Shown here: positions 51,591 to 61,146 of the stretch, piece after piece
Layout: every line of letters begins with the position of its first letter
Numbering within the stretch: position 1 is the stretch's first letter
NCBI GenBank assembly: GCA_902363595.1
Contig: CABJAP010000003.1
Coordinates: 124,001 to 188,000 of the forward strand
Length of the DNA stretch: 64,000 bases
Direction of reading: 5' to 3'
Origin: Clostridia bacterium
GTDB lineage: Bacteria > Bacillota > Clostridia > Peptostreptococcales > Anaerovoracaceae
Notes under the pieces: model-generated
What the model was told of the DNA's origin: nothing
What the model saw: the letters and a program-made list of their open reading frames with translations, nothing else
Databases searched by the model: none
Translations under genes and position numbers: made by a program

Positions 51591-54221
51591 CTATTTTTCA
51601 GCTTTCACTGCTGCCTGTGCGGCTGCCAGCCGTGCAATTGGCACTCGGAACGGGGAGCAGGATACATACTGAAGTCCGATGTTGTGGCAGAACTCGATGG
51701 ATTTTGGATCTCCGCCGTGTTCGCCGCAGATGCCCAGCTTAATGTTGGGTCTGGTGGCTTTACCCTTTTCAACCGCCATCTTCACCAGCTGGCCTACGCC
51801 GACCTGGTCGATGGACTGGAACGGATCATCGTCAAAGATGCCCTTGTCTCTGTATTCCCGAATGATCTGGCCCGTATCGTCTCTGGAGAAACCAAAGGTC
51901 ATCTGTGTCAAGTCATTGGTACCGAAGGAGAAGAATTCCGCTTCTTCTGCGATTTCGTCAGCTGTCAGAGCTGCTCTTGGGATTTCAATCATGGTTCCGA
52001 TCAGGTAATCGAATTTCACGCCTTCCCGTTCCATAACCTTTTCTACTGTCTGAACAACAGTTGCTTTGACGTCAGCCAGTTCTTTCTTCAGGCCTACCAG
52101 CGGAATCATGATTTCCGGAACAATATCCAGGCCCTGTTCTTTTCTTACTTCGATGGCTGCCATGATGATGGCTTCCGCCTGCATCTCGGCAATTTCCGGA
52201 TAAGTAACGGCAAGACGGCATCCACGGTGTCCCAGCATTGGGTTGAACTCGTGGAGTTCTTCTGTCTTTTTCGCCAATTTTTCATATGGAACATTGATCT
52301 GGGCAGACAGCTGTTTGATTTCTTCGTCTGTATGAGGCAGGAACTCGTGAAGCGGCGGATCCAGCAGACGGATCGTTACCGGTCTGTCACCCATTGCTTC
52401 ATAAATGCCCTTGAAGTCGCTCTTCTGATAAGGCAGCAGGAAGGACAAAGCTTCTCTTCTTTCTTCTTCCGAGTCTGCCAGGATCATTCTTCTTACAGCC
52501 GGAATACGTTCTTCTTCAAAGAACATATGCTCAGTTCTGCACAGTCCAATTCCTTCTGCCCCAAAATCAACGGCCTGTTTGGCATCTCTCGGGTTGTCAG
52601 CATTGGTTCTGATTTTCAGGGTTCTGATTTCATCGGCCCACTGCATAATCGTGCCAAAGTCGCCGGACAGTTCTGGCGGAACCGTCTTGATCTGGCCTTT
52701 CAGTACTTCGCCGGCCGTACCGTCCAGAGAAATGTAGTCGCCTTCTTTGAACACGTCTGATCCGATGGTCAATGTTTTTGCTTCTTCATCTACTTTGATT
52801 TCCGCGCATCCTGATACGCAGCATTTTCCCATGCCTCTGGCAACGACGGCCGCATGAGAAGTCATACCGCCTCTTGCAGTAAGGATACCTTCTGCTGCAA
52901 CCATGCCAGCCAGGTCTTCCGGAGAAGTTTCCAGTCTTACTAAGACCGCAGGATTACCGTTTTCTACAGCAGCTACCGCATCGGCAGCATTGAAGTAAAT
53001 CTTTCCTGTAGCAGCGCCCGGGGATGCGGGAAGTCCTTTGGTCAGTCTTTCTGCAGCAGCCAGCTCTGCGTCATCGAATTTCGGGTGGAGCAACTGGTCG
53101 ATCATAGCCGGTTCCAGTCGGGTAACAGCCGTTTTCTTGTCGATCAGACCTTCTTTTTCCATGTCTACGGCAATCTTTACCGCAGCTGCAGCTGTCCGCT
53201 TACCGTTTCTTGTCTGAAGCATGAATAGTTTATTTCTTTCAACGGTGAATTCCATATCCTGCATGTCTGTATAATGCTTTTCCAACAGTTCTGAAATTCT
53301 TGTGAATTCTTTATAGACTTCCGGGAAAGCTTCCGCCATCTCTGCGATCGGCTGCGGGGTACGGATACCGGCTACTACGTCTTCGCCCTGGGCGTTTACC
53401 AGGAATTCGCCGAAGAGTTTCTTTTCGCCGTTGGCCGGGTTTCTTGTGAAAGCAACGCCGGTGCCGGATGTATCTCCCATATTGCCGAATACCATAGACT
53501 GTACATTTACTGCAGTACCGATGCTGCCCGGGATGTCGTTGAGCTGTCTGTAAAGGATAGCTCTTTCGTTATTCCAAGAACGGAATACGGCCATAACCGC
53601 TTCCATCAGTTGATCCTTCGGCTCCTGCGGAAAGTTTCTTCCCATTTCTTCTTTTACTAATTTTTTATAATTGACAATGATGTCCTGCAAATGTTCGGTC
53701 GTCAGGTCCACGTCAAATTCGCAGCCTTCCTTTTCCTTCTTGGAATCGAAAATGGCATCAAACTTTGTTTTTGGAATTTCCATGACAACATCGCCGAACA
53801 TCTGGATGAATCTTCTGTAGCTGTCATAAGCAAATCTCGGATTTTCAGTCAGCTTTGCCAGTCCTTCAACCGTGTTGTCGTTGAGACCAAGATTGAGGAT
53901 GGTATCCATCATACCAGGCATGGAAATCTTTGCGCCGGAACGAACAGATACCAGCAGCGGATTTTCCACACTGCCGAACTGCTTTCCGGTCACATGTTCA
54001 AGATCGGAAAGTTTCTCAAAGATATCAGCTACGATGTCGTCTGCGATAGTCTGATTTTCTTCATAGTAGCGGTTGCAGGCTTCAGTCGTTACCGTAAATC
54101 CAAACGGTACAGGCAGGCCAATTTTGGTCATTTCCGCAAGATTAGCACCTTTTCCGCCCAACAGGTCTTTCATATCCTTTGAGCCCTCATTGAACGAGTA
54201 AACAAACTTTTTCTTTTCCAC
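51591..54221 (-). CDS. ppdK: Pyruvate, phosphate dikinase
   Basis: An 876-residue enzyme, the usual length, converting pyruvate, ATP and phosphate to PEP, AMP and pyrophosphate (or the reverse in anaerobic glycolysis). N-terminal ATP-grasp part (LLGGKGANLAEM), the phosphohistidine swivel domain with GGMTSHAAVVARGMGK (His about 454), and the C-terminal PEP barrel with GLCRTEHMFF, GTNDLTQMTFG and the catalytic cysteine in LGICGEHGGDP (about 828). GTG start with GGGAG 9 nt upstream, 18 bp after glyQS. Ends in a clear terminator. Confidence 0.97.
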   Translation of the reverse strand: MEKKKFVYSFNEGSKDMKDLLGGKGANLAEMTKIGLPVPFGFTVTTEACNRYYEENQTIADDIVADIFEKLSDLEHVTGKQFGSVENPLLVSVRSGAKISMPGMMDTILNLGLNDNTVEGLAKLTENPRFAYDSYRRFIQMFGDVVMEIPKTKFDAIFDSKKEKEGCEFDVDLTTEHLQDIIVNYKKLVKEEMGRNFPQEPKDQLMEAVMAVFRSWNNERAILYRQLNDIPGSIGTAVNVQSMVFGNMGDTSGTGVAFTRNPANGEKKLFGEFLVNAQGEDVVAGIRTPQPIAEMAEAFPEVYKEFTRISELLEKHYTDMQDMEFTVERNKLFMLQTRNGKRTAAAAVKIAVDMEKEGLIDKKTAVTRLEPAMIDQLLHPKFDDAELAAAERLTKGLPASPGAATGKIYFNAADAVAAVENGNPAVLVRLETSPEDLAGMVAAEGILTARGGMTSHAAVVARGMGKCCVSGCAEIKVDEEAKTLTIGSDVFKEGDYISLDGTAGEVLKGQIKTVPPELSGDFGTIMQWADEIRTLKIRTNADNPRDAKQAVDFGAEGIGLCRTEHMFFEEERIPAVRRMILADSEEERREALSFLLPYQKSDFKGIYEAMGDRPVTIRLLDPPLHEFLPHTDEEIKQLSAQINVPYEKLAKKTEELHEFNPMLGHRGCRLAVTYPEIAEMQAEAIIMAAIEVRKEQGLDIVPEIMIPLVGLKKELADVKATVVQTVEKVMEREGVKFDYLIGTMIEIPRAALTADEIAEEAEFFSFGTNDLTQMTFGFSRDDTGQIIREYRDKGIFDDDPFQSIDQVGVGQLVKMAVEKGKATRPNIKLGICGEHGGDPKSIEFCHNIGLQYVSCSPFRVPIARLAAAQAAVKAEK

Positions 54222-54239
54222 TTTTTAAATCTCCCTTGC

Positions 54240-55643
54240 TTAAAAAATTAGTTTTTCTTCTATATAGCTTTTAACCTGTTCTACAGGAATTCTAACTTGT
54301 TCCATCGTGTCTCTATCGCGGATGGTCACGCAGCCGTCTTCAGCCGTATCAAAATCTACGCATATACAGAATGGCGTACCGATCTCATCTTCTCTTCTAT
54401 AACGTTTTCCAATGGATCCGGAAGCGTCATAATCGACGGTGAAATATTTGGACAGTTCCTCGTGGATCGGTTCTGCGATCGGCGCCAGCTTTTTGGCCAA
54501 AGGCAGCACCGCAGCCTTGAACGGAGCCAGCGCCGGATGAAAGCGAAGTACGGTTCGAACGTCTTCTTTTCCCTTGCTGTCGGTCAGCACTTCTTCATCA
54601 TAAGCGTCTACGAGGAAAGCTAACGCCACACGGTCAGCACCCAAAGACGGCTCAATGCAGTAAGGTACATATTTTTCGCCGGTCTCAGAATCCACATAGT
54701 TCATTTCCTGTCCGGAATGTTCAATGTGCTGTTTCAGGTCGAAGTCGGTCCGGTCGGCGATTCCCCACAGTTCGCCCCAGCCGAACGGGAAGAGGTACTC
54801 AATGTCGGTCGTAGCGTTGCTGTAATGGGAAAGTTCTTCTTTTTCGTGGTCCCGCAGACGGATATTTTCGTCTTTCATACCCAGATTCTTCAGGAAGTTG
54901 ACACAATAGTCCTTCCAATAGGAGAACCATTCCAAATCCGTTCCCGGAGCGCAGAAAAATTCCAGCTCCATTTGCTCGAACTCTCGGGTTCTGAATGTGA
55001 AGTTGCCCGGAGTAATCTCGTTTCTAAAAGATTTTCCAATCTGAGCGATGCCGAACGGAATCTTTTTTCGAGACGTTCTCTGCACGTTTCGGAAATTTAC
55101 GAAGATACCTTGAGCTGTTTCAGGTCTTAAAAAGAGTTCCGATTTGGAATCCTCCGTTACACCCTGAAAGGTTTTGAACATCAGGTTGAACTGGCGGATT
55201 CCTGTAAAATCCTGCTTTCCGCAGTCCGGGCATTTGATGCCCTTTTCCTGGATGAATGCTTCCAGCTTTTCATTGGACCATCCGTCCACAGTAATGTCGG
55301 TGATGCCCTCATCTTTTAGGTATTCTTCGATCAGCTGGTCGGCTCTGAATCTGGATTTGCAAGCCTTGCAGTCGATCAAAGGATCCGCGAATCCTCCTAC
55401 GTGGCCGGAAGCCACCCAAGTCTGCGGGTTCATGAGAATCGCTGCGTCCAGTCCTACGTTGTACTTGGATTCCTGCACAAACTTTTTCCACCAGGCCTTT
55501 TTTACGTTGTTTTTGAATTCAACGCCCAGGGGGCCATAATCCCATGTATTGGCCAGGCCGCCGTATATTTCGGAGCCCGGATACACGAATCCCCGGTTTT
55601 TGGCCAAAGCAGTAATTTTGTCCATCGTCACTTCTTTACTCAT
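54240..55643 (-). CDS. glyQS: Glycine--tRNA ligase, single-chain (homodimeric) type
   Basis: A 467-residue class II synthetase charging tRNA-Gly. N-terminal [20 protein letters not shown] and [13 protein letters not shown], a zinc site ([20 protein letters not shown]), motif 2 [21 protein letters not shown], and the C-terminal anticodon-binding part. The bracketing spacing (35 bp from the DUF4342 gene) leaves no room for a T-box leader, so it is read through from upstream. A second in-frame ATG six codons in is possible. Confidence 0.97.
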   Translation of the reverse strand: MSKEVTMDKITALAKNRGFVYPGSEIYGGLANTWDYGPLGVEFKNNVKKAWWKKFVQESKYNVGLDAAILMNPQTWVASGHVGGFADPLIDCKACKSRFRADQLIEEYLKDEGITDITVDGWSNEKLEAFIQEKGIKCPDCGKQDFTGIRQFNLMFKTFQGVTEDSKSELFLRPETAQGIFVNFRNVQRTSRKKIPFGIAQIGKSFRNEITPGNFTFRTREFEQMELEFFCAPGTDLEWFSYWKDYCVNFLKNLGMKDENIRLRDHEKEELSHYSNATTDIEYLFPFGWGELWGIADRTDFDLKQHIEHSGQEMNYVDSETGEKYVPYCIEPSLGADRVALAFLVDAYDEEVLTDSKGKEDVRTVLRFHPALAPFKAAVLPLAKKLAPIAEPIHEELSKYFTVDYDASGSIGKRYRREDEIGTPFCICVDFDTAEDGCVTIRDRDTMEQVRIPVEQVKSYIEEKLIF

Positions 55644-55678
55644 TGCTGTTTACTTACCTACCATTTCTATATTGTTTT

Positions 55679-56389
55679 TTATTTATCGTTGAGTTTATCT
55701 TCGATATTCTCTTTGATGTCTTCTACACCATCTTCCAAGTCATCAATGATCTCTTCTGCTTCATCCTTAATATCATCTGCAATATCGCCCGCTTCATCAA
55801 AGCAGCTGGAAAAATCGATGTCTTCTTTTTCTTTCTTTACTTTACTGATGGCATCGGAGGCCTTTGCTTTGGCATTCTGATAAATGTCGGAACTTCTTTC
55901 CTTTACGTCCTGATAAAGATCGGACCCCTTTTCTTTCACTTCATCGGCCACAACGCTGCCCTTTTCAACTACGTTCTCTACTGTATCGGAAACTGTATCG
56001 CTTACATCGATGATCGTACCGTCATCTTTTACAACTTCAACGGTACATTTGAATCCAAACGCCGCGATCACGCCTAAAACAGCGCCCCACGGAGCAACGA
56101 CTGTTCCGATAATTCCCAGGTTCACCGGGATGTTGAGGATTACCTCATCCTCTCTTTTTACAACGATCTTGGAAACGTTTCCCTTCTTGATCAGTTCTTT
56201 CAGGTTATCCAATACGGCAGTCCCCTGTCTGCTGAAGGATTTGCTTTCCTTGCTGTCAATAGTCTCCTCGATGCTGATAATCGCATCTACTACACTGCCA
56301 TCAGCAGCTTCCAGTGCTTCCTTTGCTTCCGCATAGCTCACACCTGTTCTGTCCTTGACTAATTCAATCTTTTCTAATGTAATCTCCAT
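55679..56389 (-). CDS. DUF4342 protein with UBA/TS-N-like N-terminus
   Basis: A 236-residue protein. Residues 1-45 resemble the ubiquitin-associated/EF-Ts N-terminal helix bundle (IELVKDRTGVSYAEAKEALE). The DUF4342 core follows (about 60-130; VSKIVVKREDEVILNIPVNL, then a glycine/alanine hydrophobic segment that may touch the membrane). The last 100 residues are an acidic, repetitive amphipathic helix (DVKERSSDIYQNAKAKASD). Start choice: the ATG at 56387-56389 lies 6 nt after AGGAGG. Between recO and glyQS. Function unknown; the tail resembles stress-type amphipathic proteins. Confidence 0.8.
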   Translation of the reverse strand: MEITLEKIELVKDRTGVSYAEAKEALEAADGSVVDAIISIEETIDSKESKSFSRQGTAVLDNLKELIKKGNVSKIVVKREDEVILNIPVNLGIIGTVVAPWGAVLGVIAAFGFKCTVEVVKDDGTIIDVSDTVSDTVENVVEKGSVVADEVKEKGSDLYQDVKERSSDIYQNAKAKASDAISKVKKEKEDIDFSSCFDEAGDIADDIKDEAEEIIDDLEDGVEDIKENIEDKLNDK

Positions 56390-56405
56390 GTTCAACCTCC
56401 TGGTA

Positions 56406-57173
56406 TTAATACTCCGTTAAAAAGCTTTCGCTCTTTAAATCACCAATATCTAAATGATACGCTGCATACCGCCTGATCATGGCCTGCAGCTTTTTTTGGA
56501 CCTTCTCATCCAAAGCCAGAAGTTCAAAGTTTTTCAGAGAATTGTCCGCAAAGTACTTTAATATATCTACTATACCAAAACTAATCGGATAAATCAATGT
56601 ATCATTGCTACTAATTTCAACGGCAGTACCGCATTTTTCGCAGATAATCCCTCCATCTTTTATGCTGAGATACACCGGCGGATTTTCCTGGCCGCAGAAT
56701 TGTCCGCAGAGGCAGCACCGATCCAATCGGGGCATAACACCCATGATCTTCAGTGCTTTTACTTCATAACCCAAAACCAAGGTTCCATGGCTTTTTTGCC
56801 GTTTTTCCATGACACTAAAAAAGTCCAAAATCAGGCTGAACAAGGCCTGTGAGGGTTGTTCTTCCACCAGCAGTTTTTCGGTAAATTCCAAAACGTAGGA
56901 GCTGTTCATATACTTGTCTACATCTTCCCCGATCCGATAGTAGCTTTTTAGCACTTCCGCGCCGTTGATATTGTAGCTGTCTCTGTTTTTAAAGAGTTCG
57001 TAGCGGCCGTAAGTGAAGGGGCGCATAGCCAGCGCCGATTTATTCCTGCCCTTTTCGCTGATGCTGGTTCCCGCGCTGATCTTTCCGTATTTTTTTGAAA
57101 ACAATAGGACCATACGGCGTCCATATGCGGCTTTTATCTGTTTGAGTATGATGCCTTCCGTATCTGTGATCAT
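56406..57173 (-). CDS. recO: DNA repair protein RecO
   Basis: A 255-residue recombination mediator of the RecFOR pathway, loading RecA on SSB-coated DNA. N-terminal OB fold (TEGIILKQIKAAYGRRMVLL), helical middle, and a four-cysteine zinc site (CCLCGQFC and CEKCG) in the C-terminal half. AAAGGAG before the ATG. It keeps the clostridial neighbourhood with glyQS and ppdK but is separated from era by the asr operon. Confidence 0.93.
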   Translation of the reverse strand: MITDTEGIILKQIKAAYGRRMVLLFSKKYGKISAGTSISEKGRNKSALAMRPFTYGRYELFKNRDSYNINGAEVLKSYYRIGEDVDKYMNSSYVLEFTEKLLVEEQPSQALFSLILDFFSVMEKRQKSHGTLVLGYEVKALKIMGVMPRLDRCCLCGQFCGQENPPVYLSIKDGGIICEKCGTAVEISSNDTLIYPISFGIVDILKYFADNSLKNFELLALDEKVQKKLQAMIRRYAAYHLDIGDLKSESFLTEY

Positions 57174-57206
57174 AGTTGGGCTCCTTTCTGCGAATCATTG
57201 TCCTTT

Positions 57207-57235
57207 AGTTTACCACATCCACTGAAATTCAACAA
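57207..57235 (-). promoter_or_regulatory. Promoter of recO operon
   Basis: On the minus strand TTGTTG (57230-57235), 17-nt spacer, TAAACT (57207-57212) with an extended TGG before the -10 box, 34 bp upstream of the recO start. Confidence 0.5.
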
Positions 57236-57251
57236 TAGTTACAGGACCGTG

Positions 57252-57285
57252 AAAAAACCGGCTTCATAGTTGAAAACCGGTTTTT
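57252..57285 (-). terminator. Rho-independent terminator of asrABC
   Basis: AAAAACCGG / CCGGTTTTT stem, about 70 bp past the asrC stop, with six T following on the minus strand. Confidence 0.8.
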
Positions 57286-57355
57286 CGTGTATATGGATCC
57301 TCCGCAGCACTAAGCTCCAATCAAATGGGACTCAATCATTGAAAGCTGCTACCGT

Positions 57356-58411
57356 TTATTTCATTGATTTTTCCTGAGGTCCCGCATGTTTATGCTGGGA
57401 AAGAGGCATGACATGGATATTGCTCCGCTGCTCGTTTTCCGCCCAGTAAATATCATCGGCTACCTTTGCCTCCGGATTGAATTCCACGCCTTCAAAGATA
57501 TGTTTTACAAACTCTTTATATCCTACCCGATCAATCAGATGGCCTCCGTGGAGATATTCCGGTTTGTAGTCCAGGGCCCAAGCAGAAAATTTCTGCCAGT
57601 TTGCAAACATTCCCAGAACCACCTCTTCTGTGACCCAGTTGAGAAACAGTTTGCCGGATCTGGGCGTCTGTTTTCCCGTTCTTCCTCCCAAGGTAACTCG
57701 GTATAATTTCTTTGGATCCCGGGTCCATCCTCCCGTCGGACAGATTAATGTGCATTCTCCGCAGCCAACGCAGCAGCATGGGTCCTTGTCGATTTTTCCA
57801 TTTTCATTAAGAGACAGGACACCGGTTGCATGAGATTGACATGCATCAACACAAGAGCCGCAGCCAATACAGCGATCGTAATCATAAACTTGTTTATTGA
57901 TTCCGATCACCCCAAAATCATTAAAATTGGCCTTGGCACAGTCGTTGGGGCATCCGGCTACGGAAACTTTAATATGATAGTGGGACGGAAATACCAGCTT
58001 TTCAATTTTTTTCGCCATCTCATAGGTATTGGCATTTCCTTTTATGCAATGGGTGTTGCCAATGCATGCCATAACATTACGAGCGCCGATGGTGGGATAA
58101 CCATACTGAGTCGCTTCCATGTCGCATCCGCAGATGGTCACATCCACTTCCTCGATATATTCTCGGATGTATTCATTGACCTTTTCAATATTTTCGTATT
58201 TAATTCCTGGTACATCCAAAGTTTGGCGGGTTCCCATATGAAAGGATCCGTTTCCCCACCGCTGGCAGATCTCTGCTACTGTTTTCAAATGCTGGGCATT
58301 GATCACTGCACCGGGCACGCGCATTTGCAGCATAAATTCGCCCGGCACCTTGGACTGGCGGAAACAGTTGGTGCGAACTTTCTTTACATCAATATCATGA
58401 TTCATTTCCAT
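57356..58411 (-). CDS. asrC: Anaerobic sulfite reductase subunit C (siroheme)
   Basis: A 351-residue catalytic subunit reducing sulfite to sulfide. The siroheme-[4Fe-4S] cysteines appear as CIGNTHC (about 112) and CPNDC (about 152), in the C-x5-C and C-x3-C spacing. Two ferredoxin-type clusters follow (CIGCGSCVDAC, CVGCGECTLIC, about 180-222). Third gene of the operon, 12 bp after asrB. Confidence 0.95.
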   Translation of the reverse strand: MEMNHDIDVKKVRTNCFRQSKVPGEFMLQMRVPGAVINAQHLKTVAEICQRWGNGSFHMGTRQTLDVPGIKYENIEKVNEYIREYIEEVDVTICGCDMEATQYGYPTIGARNVMACIGNTHCIKGNANTYEMAKKIEKLVFPSHYHIKVSVAGCPNDCAKANFNDFGVIGINKQVYDYDRCIGCGSCVDACQSHATGVLSLNENGKIDKDPCCCVGCGECTLICPTGGWTRDPKKLYRVTLGGRTGKQTPRSGKLFLNWVTEEVVLGMFANWQKFSAWALDYKPEYLHGGHLIDRVGYKEFVKHIFEGVEFNPEAKVADDIYWAENEQRSNIHVMPLSQHKHAGPQEKSMK

Positions 58412-58423
58412 TATCTCCTTCCC

Positions 58424-59215
58424 TTAATCCACCAAATATTTGGCCCGGGTATAATTAAACGTCGGCCCATCCAGACATACATAAACTTCATCGATCCGAC
58501 AGTGGCCGCACTTTCCTACCGCACAGGACATCTTGCGTTCAAAGGAAAGCCAAATTTTTTCATCCGGCACGCCGCATTTGGTACATTCCATAGCGGTAAA
58601 TTTCATCATCGGCGGCGGACCGACCACAACTACTTCGTATGCATCACCGAACGTGTCAAAGGGGATTTCTTTGACAAATTCCGTCACAAAGCCTTTGCGC
58701 CAGCCTGGAAAGTTTTCGTTATCCAATGCATATATAGTTGAAAAATGATTTTTCCACGTTTCCAATTCATTACGAAACAGGATCCCCTCTTGATTTTTAA
58801 ATCCGCAGATCAAATGAACACTTTTCGTAAAATCCGGTTCTTGCTCAAACTTGCGCAGCATACTTCTGACAGGGGCCAGCCCGGTTCCTCCCGTAATGAT
58901 AACCATATGTTTCCTCTGGAAGGTTTCCATCGGCCACCCGTTTCCATACGCACCCCTCAGGAACAGCTCATCTCCCGGACGCTTTGCGAAAATCTCATTG
59001 GTAACTTTTCCAACGGAACGAATGGTAAACTCCATCCATCCATCGCCAAAGCTACTGACCGATATGGGCGCCTCTCCTATTTTGGGGATTGAAAGCTGGA
59101 GGAACTGACCGTGGGCAGGCCGGATATCGGTCTTTACTTTAAAGGTATATTCTTGCTTGCTTTCCTGTTTGATATCCAAGATCTCACAGGCTACGGGCTG
59201 AATGATATTATCCAT
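58424..59215 (-). CDS. asrB: Anaerobic sulfite reductase subunit B (flavin/NADH)
   Basis: A 263-residue reductase subunit of the ferredoxin-NADP reductase fold. FAD-binding barrel, the NAD loop TGGTGLAPVRSML (about 105) and a C-terminal [2Fe-2S] site (CAVGKCGHCRIDEVYVC). It passes NADH electrons to AsrA and AsrC. It starts 2 bp after the asrA stop. Confidence 0.95.
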   Translation of the reverse strand: MDNIIQPVACEILDIKQESKQEYTFKVKTDIRPAHGQFLQLSIPKIGEAPISVSSFGDGWMEFTIRSVGKVTNEIFAKRPGDELFLRGAYGNGWPMETFQRKHMVIITGGTGLAPVRSMLRKFEQEPDFTKSVHLICGFKNQEGILFRNELETWKNHFSTIYALDNENFPGWRKGFVTEFVKEIPFDTFGDAYEVVVVGPPPMMKFTAMECTKCGVPDEKIWLSFERKMSCAVGKCGHCRIDEVYVCLDGPTFNYTRAKYLVD

Positions 59216-59217
59216 GA

Positions 59218-60264
59218 TTATCTTCCTCCTTCTGCACTGCGTTTGGCTGTGATTTCATCCACAGCAGCAGCCATTTTCTCTACTGTAGCTGCAATCGAAA
59301 TCAATTCCGGGCATCGGCTGATGCATCTGCCGCATCCGACACACATATGAAAATCGTGGAAGCGGGCCTTGTAATCATGGAATTTATGAAGAACTTTATA
59401 TCTCATTCGTTCTCCCGCAGAATCACGGAATACAATCCCCCCTGCCATATCGGTAAATCCTTTAATTTGGCACGATGCGGAAGTCCGCTTGCGTTCGCCG
59501 GCGCTTGTATTCTCCTGATAGATAATATCGCTGGCAGTAAAGCAGGTACATGTACTGCATGCGAGGGTACAGGCTCCGCAGGAAACACAGCGTTTATTAA
59601 ATTCGTCCCACATGGAATGGCTCTTTAATTCAGTCAAAACCTCCTGATCCGGTATTTCCGGAATGGATACCTGAAGTTGGTTGTTTTCAACAAATGAAGG
59701 CGCAAACGAAGCAGAGGCGCAATCCCGGAAATAAGACTCCAGCGCTTCATCCTTTACTTGTATTAGCAGCGTTCCTTGATCCTCCCGTACGGCAGCAGCA
59801 TAGTCTTCTGTCCGATTCGTACCCATGCTGGAACAGAAGCAGGTATCCCAGCCTTCACCGCATTCCATCAGCACAACCTTAACTTTCTCACTCATTCGCT
59901 GGTAATAGGAATCGGCAAAGTCTCCGTTCTGCAGATAAATCTTTTCCTGATGGTATTTTGCATGCACATCACAGGGCCGCATAAAAATAAGCAATTTCTT
60001 TTTCGTTTCTTTACTAGCCCTGTACTCGTCTTCTGTGAAATAAAACAAGGTCTCCGTAATCGGTGTTAAAACTTCTTTTGCCGGAAAATCCGACTTTTCG
60101 TGAAACTCGATTTCTCCTGCCGTATGTACTTGATCGTAACGAATGATATCGGTATCAGAGTATCTCCCCTTACCGACGAATCTTTTCGGAGCCCAGATCT
60201 CGAACTCATCCCGCAGTGCGTCAAAGATGCGATCTGCCTCCTCAAAATCCAGTTTATAGCCCAT
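59218..60264 (-). CDS. asrA: Anaerobic sulfite reductase subunit A (iron-sulfur)
   Basis: A 348-residue electron-transfer subunit with two [4Fe-4S] sites: CVSCGACTLACSTCTC (about 221-236) and CVGCGRCISRCP (about 308-319). AAAGGAGG 8 nt before the ATG. First gene of asrABC. The AT-rich space upstream (60265-60483) should hold the promoter; I could not place one with confidence. Confidence 0.95.
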   Translation of the reverse strand: MGYKLDFEEADRIFDALRDEFEIWAPKRFVGKGRYSDTDIIRYDQVHTAGEIEFHEKSDFPAKEVLTPITETLFYFTEDEYRASKETKKKLLIFMRPCDVHAKYHQEKIYLQNGDFADSYYQRMSEKVKVVLMECGEGWDTCFCSSMGTNRTEDYAAAVREDQGTLLIQVKDEALESYFRDCASASFAPSFVENNQLQVSIPEIPDQEVLTELKSHSMWDEFNKRCVSCGACTLACSTCTCFTASDIIYQENTSAGERKRTSASCQIKGFTDMAGGIVFRDSAGERMRYKVLHKFHDYKARFHDFHMCVGCGRCISRCPELISIAATVEKMAAAVDEITAKRSAEGGR

Positions 60265-60483
60265 ATCAAAGCCTCCTTTGGATCCTCTCTAATGTTATAT
60301 TGATTTCTTATATTGTCTACCTTATTCACCGTTTTGTCTAATTATTAAAGTTTATCGTGTCATAAATATTATTTATGTATAATTCTGAAAATTCCAACCA
60401 GTTATCTAAGCTCTCCGCCTGCTCCCTTTCACAAATGAAAAGATTGAGAACGTATTAAAAGGAAGTTCTGAGGCAAACTTGCT

Positions 60484-60534
60484 GAAAAAAAACAACTGCC
60501 CTCAAGCTAGATTTTAGTTCTAACTTACGGGCAG
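60484..60534 (-). terminator. Rho-independent terminator of coiled-coil gene
   Basis: CTGCCC / GGGCAG outer stem with further short pairings (AAG/CTT, TAG/CTA), followed on the minus strand by TTGTTTTTTTT. About 37 bp past the stop at 60571. The rest of the 306-bp space toward asrA is AT-rich and without a gene. Confidence 0.8.
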
Positions 60535-60570
60535 CCATTTAAATACGGTCATATTTTGCATTTTTATCTG

Positions 60571-60960
60571 TTAGATTATTTTCTTCAAAGCTTCCTTATC
60601 CAGCTTTTTTCGATCTAAGATCTTGATTGATTCAAATGCATCACCAATGCTGTTCTGAAGCATATAATAGTGGCGCTCTTCTCGTTCTGAAAGCTCTCTA
60701 AGTTCAACCCTTATGTCGTACACTTCTGATTTCAGCAATACAATATCAGATTTTACGTTCACCATATCCTCTTTTAACACTTCTATATCGGAGCGCATGT
60801 CTTTCATCTCCGAGCGCATGTCTTTCATCTCCGAACGCATGTCTTTCATCTCCGAGCGCATGTCTTCCATCTCCAAACACAGATCTTTCACTTGGGTCTC
60901 AAGCTTTTGCAACCCGGATTGTACTTCTAATAAAATGTTTAGGACTTTATCTTCCATCAT
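60571..60960 (-). CDS. Small coiled-coil protein with tandem heptads
   Basis: A 129-residue protein that is one long helix by composition: heptad-like hydrophobic spacing from residue 5 to about 105, including four copies of DMRSEMK, coded by the 21-bp repeat at 60791-60874. No membrane span, no signal peptide, no family I can name with confidence; it resembles small t-SNARE-like/coiled-coil proteins annotated as hypothetical in clostridia. Copy number of the repeat, and so rod length, may vary between strains. Own promoter and terminator. AAGGGG before an ATG-ATG start. Confidence 0.8.
   Translation of the reverse strand: MMEDKVLNILLEVQSGLQKLETQVKDLCLEMEDMRSEMKDMRSEMKDMRSEMKDMRSDIEVLKEDMVNVKSDIVLLKSEVYDIRVELRELSEREERHYYMLQNSIGDAFESIKILDRKKLDKEALKKII
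60791..60874. repeat. Four tandem 21-bp units inside coiled-coil gene
   Basis: Units at 60791, 60812, 60833 and 60854; units 1 and 2 are identical and units 3 and 4 differ by one base each. The unit equals one heptad, so slippage changes the helix by whole turns without breaking the frame. Confidence 0.95.
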
Positions 60961-61008
60961 GTTACCCCTTTCACAACTGGAAAATACCGTTTCTTAGATT
61001 GCTTGCAA

Positions 61009-61057
61009 GCTGCGTTGCAGCAAGATTCACTATTTTCTTCCTTGCGGCAACGCCGCA
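61009..61057 (-). promoter_or_regulatory. Two alternative hairpins in the leader of the coiled-coil gene
   Basis: On the minus strand TGCGGC-GTT-GCCGCA (61043-61057) and GCTGC-AAC-GCAGC (61009-61021). The loops and inner arms are complementary: GCGTTGC of the first pairs with GCAACGC of the second over seven bases. The leader can therefore fold as two separate hairpins or as one long-range stem. Confidence 0.4.
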
Positions 61058-61083
61058 TTCCGATGGTTAGAATAGTATGTTTT

Positions 61084-61112
61084 ATTGTAGCACAAATGGA
61101 ATCGCTCGTCTA
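61084..61112 (-). promoter_or_regulatory. Promoter of coiled-coil gene
   Basis: On the minus strand TAGACG (61107-61112), 17-nt spacer, TACAAT (61084-61089) with a TGC extension before it. Gives a leader of about 115 nt. Confidence 0.55.
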
Positions 61113-61146
61113 TAGATTTAGATATATTATTTACATTTTTTTACAT

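Noticed and set aside
51513..52760. A 415-residue open frame on the plus strand
   Set aside because: Exact antisense shadow of ppdK and its terminator.
55644..55678. A T-box leader before glyQS
   Set aside because: Only 35 bp separate glyQS from the preceding gene; no leader structure fits.
60791..60874. A CRISPR array
   Set aside because: The 21-bp units are contiguous with no spacers and encode heptads of a coiled coil.
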